Shown: one piece after another, positions 56,640 through 64,000 of the stretch
How the letters are laid out: the number at the start of each line of letters is the position of its first letter
Position numbering within the stretch: the stretch's first letter is position 1
From: Odontocerum albicorne
Taxonomy: Eukaryota; Arthropoda; Insecta; Trichoptera; Odontoceridae
DNA length: 64,000 nucleotides
Assembly (NCBI GenBank): GCA_949825065.1
Contig: OX463842.1
Location: 8,705,539 to 8,769,538, forward strand
Direction: 5' to 3'
Made by a program: the position numbers and the translations under genes
Notes under the pieces: model-generated
Databases searched by the model: none
What the model was told of the DNA's origin: nothing
What the model saw: the letters and a program-made list of their open reading frames with translations, nothing else

Positions 56640-56890
56640 ATTATTTTATGGTAAGTGATATAAGTTTTTTAAGTATATTCGTAAGATAATTTTGTATGTA
56701 ATATTTTATGTTAAGTGGTATAAGATTTGAAGTATCTTTCTAAGATAATTTTGTAAGTAATACTCGTATTTTATCGCAATTGATATGAGTTTTTGAAGTA
56801 TCTTTCTAAGATAATTTTGTATGTAATATTTTATGGTAAGTGACATAAGTTTTTTTAGTATCTTTCTGAGATAATTTTGTATGTAATTGT
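56640..56890. repeat. Tandem array of about 61 bp, four copies
   Basis: TTTTATGGTAAGTGATATAAG and TCTAAGATAATTTTGTATG are the conserved parts. The third unit is longer because of TACTCGTA at 56761-56768. Confidence 0.85.
56761..56768 (-). repeat. TACGAGTA micro-insertion in 61-bp array
   Basis: Other units read GTAATATTTTATG; this one GTAA-TACTCGTA-TTTTATC, an exact 6-bp gain at TA. Confidence 0.85.
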
Positions 56891-57876
56891 TACTTGAATT
56901 TACTTTAACATTAATTTGAGTAATACATGTATTTTAATATAACCCTTTAATGCACGTGTGTTTAGTCTTATTATTTTTAAGTGTAATGCGTAAAATATAA
57001 TAAAAAATTATATTTTTTATGTTTACATATCGAATATTATTTATATTTATGTCTGAATAGTGCCGATAAATATTATTGATGGGGAAACGATAAAACACAA
57101 GATAAGATAAAAATAAGTTTTCAATTGGAAAAACTTGACCGGAAAACTATAGTATTATATCTGTTTAAAAACGTGAAACTGATACTGTCATTCGATTATG
57201 GTCATCTTAACTGCAGAATAAAGAAATTAGTGAAGTAGATTTTCAGATATATGGTAGATGTACCATCACACAGCATTGGCATCCTAATCCACAGTCATGA
57301 AGAAGGGAACTAGAGAAGACCTCGAGACATTTTTGATTCTCACAGGCGCAAAATCTTTCACGACGACCCTGCAAGTTTTAATGCAACTATTTTTTCACAG
57401 GGCTGAATCGTGGATATGTTAATTTTCACGTAAAATCGAATATTACTGTTGATTTTTAAATCTCATAAAATAAATTATCTCATAAATAGACAACTTTGAG
57501 TAGAACGTAAAACAATGTTAAATGGTATAAACGTAATATATGAAATATGACCATACACTCGTATTATGTGTATATTTCCTCTTTTCCATTGATCGTTACA
57601 TTTTTTCGAGTCCACAAAACTTTCATTTTTTTTGTTCGATTTCTAACATTTTCCCCTTTTACAATGTGTTTTTTTAGTTTATTTTTGTAAGAATCTTCAA
57701 ATATCACCATTTACTGCAACATTGGGCATTGCATACAAAAATAAAATAAGGGAAAGTAGATAACTGAAGAAATATTCAGCAACTTTGTATTAGCTTTAAT
57801 AAAAAAAAATTTAAGATGGAATTTTACATCAAATAACCCTTTTCACTAGATCGATATTTTAACACATATATATTGA
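56891..57876. other. Unassigned AT-rich stretch
   Basis: No gene, array or clear repeat. Confidence 0.35.
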
Positions 57877-58572
57877 TCATAATATAAATAGGTCAAAACC
57901 CGTACGGTTGTCGCCAAAGAAAGAATACGAGAATTGAATTTTGAATACAAGAGAGCGAGAGAGGAATACTTCGAAACAGATTGAAATTATACTAAACGAA
58001 CCGGTGTAAAAGGGGACGATGCCAATTTATTTTGAATTGTAATTCATTAAATAATTCATTTATTTCCTATTATATTGAACCTTATAATTACTTGTGTTTA
58101 CTTCTTCGAAACAGATTGAAATTATATTGAACGAACCGGTGTAAAAGGGGACGATGTCAATTTATTTTGAATTGTAATTCATGAAATAATTCATTTATTT
58201 CCTACTATATTGAACCTTATAGTTACTTGTGTTTATTTATCTTATGCTCTTTTTTTTAATGCAGACAATTATATGTGGCTTTTTCACGCTGTCGGAAACG
58301 CGAAAACATTAAAGTCAATATATCTGAAACAAGTCTTCAAGGAAAACTTTATCAACGATTTAAATTGAACAACAGTAATGTTTATACACAAAACATCGTG
58401 TATAAAGAGATTTTTGAGAATTAAATAATTCATCAATCAAGATGTACCTTTTTTATTTTAAACTTAAAACATTAATGAACCCAAAAAACTTTAAGCTGAT
58501 CTTGCTCCCTTCGGTATTTCAAAAATGTATAATTTGTTTTACTTCCGTGAATATTTCACGGGTTGCAACTAG
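57877..58572 (+). mobile_element. Short Helitron, copy 2
   Basis: Same ends as copy 1 in the other orientation: A, then TCATAATATAAATAGG; hairpin CCGTGAA-TAT-TTCACGG, then GTTGCAACTAG followed by T. The interior carries an extra tandem duplication of about 130 bp (near 57970-58100), which accounts for its greater length (696 bp). Confidence 0.8.
58266..58424 (+). pseudogene. RepHel helicase C-terminal fragment
   Basis: 52 codons from QLYVAFSRCRKREN to TQNIVYKEIFEN, then TAA. They are preceded by a T-rich tract and GCAG, as in copy 1. The frame is open in both copies although it is far too short to act. Confidence 0.75.
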
Positions 58573-58644
58573 TATATTGTTAATCATTGAAATAAACGAA
58601 AAATATGCATTTTGTGAGTTAAACCCTTTTTGCACTTATAATGG

Positions 58645-58855
58645 ACGACCTCCGTGGTGTAGTTGGTAAGACACCTACCTTCCGACCCGGGGATTGCGGG
58701 TTTGATTTCCATTTAATGCTAGATTTAAAAAAAAAGGACTCCAGTTTAGTTTTCTCTTAATACCTATTTGTTCGAAGAGATTGCTACGTGATAATAACTC
58801 CGTCAGGTTATACCATATACATAGAAAGTGTAAGACAGTACAATAATTGTAAGTT
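58645..58855 (+). repeat. SINE family S, near full length
   Basis: ACCTCCGTGGTGTAGTTGGTAA, GCGGGTTTGATTTCC, a body with AAAAGGACTCCAGTTTAG, and the tail GAAGAGATTGCTACGTGATA through CTCCGTCAGGTTATAC to GAAAGTGTAAGAC. Confidence 0.75.
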
Positions 58856-58858
58856 CAA

Positions 58859-58935
58859 CTTCACCTGACGAGGAAGACGGAGATCTTTGGAACCGGTAGT
58901 GAACCCAAATAAAACAGTGGTGAATACAAATAAAA
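58859..58935 (+). repeat. Second Penelope-like family, 3' end
   Basis: TTCACCTGACGAGGAAGACG, a degraded GGAACCGGTAG, and AATAAAACAGTGGTGAATAC; matches the minus-strand copy at 27475. Confidence 0.6.
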
Positions 58936-58945
58936 ATTAAGTGTT

Positions 58946-59017
58946 AATACTACAAAGTGATATAAACATAATACCACAAAGTGAAATAAACATAATACTA
59001 CAAAGTGAAATAAACAA
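58946..59017. repeat. 24-bp tandem array, three copies
   Basis: AATACTACAAAGTGAAATAA plus ACAT at 58946, 58970 and 58994. Confidence 0.85.
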
Positions 59018-59745
59018 ATTTTCTAAGATTCAATCAATAATTGTAATTTTATCATTGGTCAACTCAAGGTATATTAAAAATTTGGAACAAGGGTATTAAA
59101 ATACATTTTTATTTCTTAGATACAAATTTATTTAAAAAAAAACCTTGTTTGTTATAAATATGCAGCATTTTCAAAGGAAATTGACCACAAATAAAAGACA
59201 TTTAATTAATTAAAATTAGCAATCAATTCCAACGCTGGCTCTGTCAAGGATCTAAAAATAGTGACCCCTCTGATATGGTGGTGTTAGTGTGTGCAGTGTG
59301 CATCCATCCACAGTGCAGTTGCCCAATGCAGCCAGACACGCCCAGATAAACAGAAAAAATGCAACTCCACGGGAGATTAACCCTTTTCTGAATAGGCGAA
59401 TGCGCTATACTTTTACCTTTTTAATATCGTATCCTTTTTCTGGTCATCACGATTTTTTTTTGTTTAGCCAACACAATCTTTAGAAATCCGATCTGTATCT
59501 TGAAATTGACCTTTTTTACAATGGCGATAAATTTTCACTTTTCAATGGCCTCGGTCATAATGTTTCAAATTTTATTGATCTCAATAATTGGTCGAAAATC
59601 TTTAATTTGAAATCAGTTTCTTGACAAAGATATCTTTAATAACGTGTATTTTTTATTATATTTCATCTTGAGAATGCAACAATTTGGTAACTCCATGTCT
59701 AATTTTGTGGATATTTTTAATGTTCGGGTATCTCAAAAAAAGATT
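59018..59745. other. Unassigned stretch
   Basis: No gene or clear repeat. Confidence 0.35.
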
Positions 59746-59749
59746 GTAT

Positions 59750-59950
59750 TGTTTTACACTTTCGTTGTATACAGTACAACCTGGTGGGCTTATATGTGGC
59801 AATCTCTTCCAACCAATAGAAAGATTGGTTGGAAGAGATTGCCACATGACAATAAGCTCGCCAGGTTAAAAAATATGTTTAAAAGGTTTTTAAGTGAAAA
59901 CCAGACTGGAATCTTTTTTTTTAAAGCTGGGTTTCAACAGGAATTCGTAT
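59750..59950. repeat. SINE family S, foldback tail
   Basis: ATGTGGCAATCTCTTCCAAC through CAAT (59794-59817) pairs perfectly over 24 bp with 59824-59847 around a 6-base loop. Both arms are the SINE 3' tail. Minus-strand body sequence follows to about 59950. Confidence 0.8.
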
Positions 59951-60403
59951 TCAATACTATTTCTGCGTCCAATCTTTCAGCAATTTTTCATCAACATAGG
60001 CTCTCCCTTCGTGATGGTAGTAGGGGTTGAATCATCAAGCTGGAAATTAAAGTCCTCCTCATCCCTAAACTTTTCACAAATGCGTGGTATGACAAATTCC
60101 TGCAGCAAGTACAAGTAAAAGTGTGTGTACATTTTAATGTAGATGTTGTTGAGTTCATGAGGGTTTTTCTGCACTTACTCAATCTTGGAGACTATTTAAT
60201 TTTGTTTTTTTAAATTATGATTTGCTCAATGATTTTGCATTTTTACTACCCTTGACAAATATTTTATTTTTCACTACTTAAATATTGTATTGTTCATTAA
60301 ATTTAATAAATTGTATTTGATTATTTTTTTTAATTATGCGCTGTTTTATCATGGATATTTACATGCATTATATTTTGAAAGATATACGAGTAAGAAAAAA
60401 GAT

Positions 60404-60620
60404 GACCTCCGTGATCTAATTGGTAAGACGCCTGTCTCTCAACCCGGAAGTTGCGGGTTAAAAACCTACTGGAACCCAGATTTAAAAAGAAAATTTTGTC
60501 TGTTTTCATTAAATATCTCACTAACATATTTCATATTGGTTAAAAGAGATTGCTTCATGGCACTAAATTCGCCAGCTTGTACTGTATATAACAAAAGTAC
60601 AATACAATAAAAATATGTAA
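60404..60620 (+). repeat. SINE family S, near full length
   Basis: GACCTCCGTGATCTAATTGGTAA, GTTGCGGGTTAAAAACC (weakened B box), CTGGAACCCAGATTTAAAAA, and the tail AAAAGAGATTGCTTCATGGC with AAATTCGCCAGCTTGTACTG. Confidence 0.7.
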
Positions 60621-61299
60621 ACTGAATTGTTAGTTTAATTTGGAAGATGTTGATATGTTTTGTTTCGTTTTATAATTGTTACTTTAATATGTACAGGACT
60701 CTTAAGTGGCGTTTGTTGTATAAATAAATAAATAATATCGGTATTTTAACCATTTCCTTAAAAAGTTATTCGTAAATGCTTAAACAGAGCACAAAACCGT
60801 AAGAATTTTTATATATTGGTTTAAAAAAATGCAGCAAGAAAAACATAAGTAGGCACAATCAATTTATGGTTGAAATTGTTGATTTGTGGGTACATTTTAT
60901 ATTCACCATATTGACAATACTCCGTGTCACAATGCTCTAAATATATTTTGTTCAGTATTATTACAAAACGTTTTGTGGTGTCCAAGTATAGTGTGCCCTA
61001 TATAAGGAGCAAGTCATGTATCCGTTTTTGTTCCGCATTAAATAAACTTAACAGAAATTATTTAATTCTTTAAAAATATTTTGGTTGGAATATTTCATTA
61101 GGAAAGAAAAATCTTAAGAATTTAAAATATATTTTAAATATAAATTTACGAAAATTGTGAGGCTTTTAAATTAAACAAAATAGTTGCCAAATCATCAACT
61201 GAATGCATTTAAACTTTGGTCATATTTTATGACGTAGTATCAATTTATGAAAGAAGGCAAAATGAAGACTTTATTTATAAATGCACGGATAATATTGAT
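60621..61299. other. Unassigned AT-rich stretch
   Basis: No gene or clear repeat. Confidence 0.35.
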
Positions 61300-61610
61300 G
61301 TTTTAATTAGAAGAGCTTTAAGATAGTTTGGACATGTGGGGAGAATAAGTGACGAAAGAATAACTAAGCAAGTATACGAGTCAAAAGTGCAAGGTGTACG
61401 TGGAAATGGTAGACCGAGGAAACATGGCTGGATCATATGGATCAGATGTTAAAAGAAGGTAAAGTGAGAAGTATGAATAATAGAAGATTGTACGAGTACA
61501 TAACGAGATATATGAATGTACAGGAGGCGAAAGTTGTGTTATTGGATGTTTGGAAATGTGTTCTCTCTATCTACACCGCAAGGATCACAGTGGGATGATA
61601 TGTATGATAT
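61300..61610 (+). pseudogene. LINE RT C-terminal remnant
   Basis: LRRALR*FGHVGRISDERIT, KQVYESKVQGVRGNGRPRKH and, after a break, an RRLYEYITRYMNVQEAK block. The last block has two extra codons compared with the RRxCMxRCM pattern of related copies, exactly at TACGAGTA. Confidence 0.65.
61491..61498 (+). repeat. TACGAGTA micro-insertion in LINE coding remnant
   Basis: Removing six bases gives RRLYITRYMNV, which lines up residue for residue with RRACMRRCMDV-type relatives. Confidence 0.65.
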
Positions 61611-62014
61611 ATATGTACGATAATGTTATATATTTTCCTGTTAAAATCCAAAATTCTATAAAGTTTTGTTCCCACCATGATGAAATGTTCCTCTGTAAAA
61701 AATCAAAATTTGCCATCAAATACCCACAAGTATATTTTTTTAATCCAAAAAAATTATTTAAGATTAAAAACAAACGATATAAGATATAGAAGATGAATAG
61801 GACCGTGTTATTATCCATGTTTTTCTACCCACCTAGATTATGGTTACGCCCATCCGTAAAAGCTTCGCATGCCCACACGCAAGTTCAAGGGCAACCCCTA
61901 CAAAGCTTCCCATCGGAGCTTTGGACTCGGACCAACAGAGCTTATTGAGATGCTGTTTCGAATGATTACCGGTTATAAGCAGGGGCCTTGGTCAAAAAGA
62001 AGGCGAATATATTG
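61611..62014. other. Unassigned stretch
   Basis: The less AT-rich 61820-62010 part holds no recognised frame. Confidence 0.35.
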
Positions 62015-62395
62015 TTAAAAAAATAATTCGGTGTACATAAGATGGTAATTTCAAAATAGGTGACACTTATTACGAGCTGTATCTGTTTAATGAATTAACT
62101 AAACTTAATTGATGTTACAAAATTATGACTCGTTAAGCACTGTTATTTTAAAAAAAATTGTGTACATTGGATGGTAATTTCAGAATAAGTAACATTTATT
62201 ACGAGCTGTATCTGGTAAATGAATAAACTAAACTTGGTTGATGTTACAAAATGATGACTCGTAAAGACCTGTTATATTAAAAAAATATTTCAGTGTACAT
62301 AGGATGGTAATTTCAAAATATGTGTAAATGAAGTAACTAAACTTGATTGATGTTGTAAAATGATGACTCGTAAAGCGCTGTTATGTTAAAAAAAG
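62015..62395. repeat. Tandem array of about 129 bp, three copies
   Basis: GTGTACATAGGATGGTAATTT anchors near 62031, 62160 and 62293; ACTCGTAAAGCGCTGTTAT closes each unit. The third copy lacks an internal segment. Confidence 0.85.
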
Positions 62396-63089
62396 ATTAC
62401 TTCAAAAGCACTTTGTTTTCGTATTTATAAATCGTTGATTCATTTTCATTATATAGTATATGTTTTCCATGACCTAGTTGTACGACAGTCTGGCACTCTA
62501 TCCTTTCTATCTACCCCAGTAGCAGGGAACCGGCTGGACAGTGAATGTATTAATCATTTCACTGGGTTGATATTATTGCGTACTCAGGATTGAAGTATAA
62601 ACACTCGATATTTAATATAAAAAATAGATATTAATCGTGTTAGATTCCTTTTGTATGTATATACGACTAAATTATAGGCTTGGTGTATTCTTCAGCCAAT
62701 CAGAAATAAGACCGTTTATTTATAAGAGTTTATCTACACGGTACGTAATTATTTGCAAACGATATCCGTAGATAATATCAGATGTGCATCCATACGGTCC
62801 TCTCTGTCCCTCCCAATAGGATAGATAGGCCCTCTCTAGCACCCTCCTCTTCCAACGAGTTTCTTATACGATTCGCGAATGACGTTGCTTATCATTTTCC
62901 ACTGCTATTATCTTGGATGCTATTGGTGCATTTGTATACCGCGGAGCGAGAGGGGAAATATGGAGTGAAATTTGCATGCAGCAAAATAATGACGGGTTTA
63001 TATAAATATATCGTTTTTTTTTAAATTGTCTGCAAATTTTAAAAACTAACATCATATAAAAATAAGCATTGATAGACAAATTCTTTAAA
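62396..63089. other. Unassigned stretch with LINE scraps
   Basis: GGCACTCTATCCTTTCTATC (about 62492) and GTCCTCTCTGTCCCTCCCAA (about 62798) resemble LINE 3' block scraps. No gene. Confidence 0.35.
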
Positions 63090-63420
63090 TTTAACACTAA
63101 GTGATGAAAGTAAAATAGCGTTGCGTATAATGTAAGGAAAAACAATATATGATAGAATAAAGAAATTAAGAAAGAATAGGGATTAAAAAAAAGATTCAGT
63201 GCTTTAGATGAAGAAAAGAGTATTCAGATGGTTTGGCCACATAGATAGAAAATTAATTATGAAAAAAATAATCTATACATGTAGTGTAAAATATACGATA
63301 AGCTTACATGAAAAAGTTTATGGACTTGGCAGAAGCTAAAGATGTGTACCAGGAAAGAACGAAGTGAAGATATATTATCTCTGCTTACCTCGATTAAGGC
63401 ATGGCGTGATGGTGAAGAAG
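63090..63420 (+). pseudogene. LINE RT C-terminal remnant
   Basis: A YDRIKKLRKN-like block, then a KRVFRWFGHIDRKLI block with the FGH motif, then a scrap resembling the VYGLGRS/KDVYQER end. Frames broken. Confidence 0.55.
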
Positions 63421-63749
63421 GTGTGTGATTTAATTTTTTTGTGAATATTTGCAAGTTTCTACTTTTTATTGAAATCTTAAAGTTTCCGTCATCAAAGTTT
63501 CCCTTCAAGTATTACATATCACAATGTTAATATTATACATATAAACTCAAGTAATCTGGTTTAAAAATATTCACATTTGCAATTTTAACGGACTTATAGT
63601 TGAAATTAATTAACTTTAAAAAGTTAATTCTTCAAATTAAATAATTTAACTGTTTTACACAAATACTTCAAACTTTAAACAGTTTCGAAAATAATATATA
63701 TACTAATATAAAGCAAAACAAACTAACTTTTTACATTATTGGTATATAC

Positions 63750-64000
63750 AAGGACCTCCCAAACTACGGCTCACGGGCAGATCCGAGACGCGGAATGGGG
63801 TATTGCTGCCTCAGGACGTATTGACGAATTTTAATGACGAATGGCAAATGATAGTGCTGCTTGCTGTACAGAGTACATTAAATATGTATGTACCTACAAA
63901 TTAACCGACATATACAGCCAATGTATATCAGTCATTTTATAAAAAATATATAGAATAAATGCACAGTAGAGTGCCGATTATTCGAGGCTCAATTATATGC
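63750..64000. mobile_element. hAT-like element end, cut by window edge
   Basis: ACCTCCCAAACTACGGCTCA and CGGGCAGATCCG resemble the widespread hAT terminus with CCAAACTACGGC...GGGCC. The opposite end is not in the window. Confidence 0.4.

Noticed and set aside
61375..61384. ACGAGT at this place as another micro-insertion
   Set aside because: It reads TACGAGTC and lies in a conserved LINE coding motif (KQVYES), so it is native sequence.

Overview
This window is strongly AT-rich repeat DNA from an animal, most probably an insect. The signs are an intact piggyBac-type element, a mariner with D,D34D spacing, Penelope-like elements with GIY-YIG remnants, short Helitrons, several LINE families and tRNA-derived SINEs. 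No credible host protein-coding gene, genuine tRNA gene or rRNA was found. The only long intact reading frame is the piggyBac-like transposase (31159-32886, minus).

Layout. 0-9.3 kb: LINE and SINE fragments, two TTAA-flanked MITEs in opposite orientation, a TA-flanked MITE, two Penelope-like insertions with 10-11 bp target duplications and the 3' part of a LINE called family P here. 9.3-10.6 kb: a full-length mariner broken by two nonsense codons. 11-25.5 kb: decayed LINEs, a 47-bp array, and a duplicated block (about 14.56-16.87 and 18.79-22.35 kb). Each block copy carries a 43-bp satellite, a spacer and a family-P LINE 3' end; the second copy has extra insertions that the first shows as empty sites. 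25.8-30.1 kb: SINEs, a second Penelope-like family, LINE debris and a 32-bp array. 30.67-33.27 kb: the piggyBac-like element. 34-40 kb: 74-bp, 29-bp, 146-bp and 34-bp arrays, another TTAA MITE and a hAT-like element with a LINE inside. 41-64 kb: two Helitron copies in opposite orientation, TTAA and hAT-like MITEs, more Penelope-like, SINE and LINE pieces, and 35-bp, 21-bp, about 61-bp and about 129-bp arrays.

The most unusual signal is the octamer TACGAGTA (or its complement TACTCGTA), seen about 27 times. At seven places a paralogous repeat shows that TA has become TA-CGAG-TA, an exact 6-bp gain that looks like a TA duplication around a 4-bp core. I do not recognise this as a described element.

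Other points of interest: TTAA MITEs whose subterminal hairpins sit at the same place but have unrelated stem sequence; iterated GGTCA-N4-TGACC palindromes in the piggyBac-like element; hammerhead-like cores in two Penelope-like families; a SINE sharing its 3' tail with LINE family P; and Helitrons carrying the last coding piece of a RepHel helicase. All family calls come from reading the sequence by eye; no database search was run.
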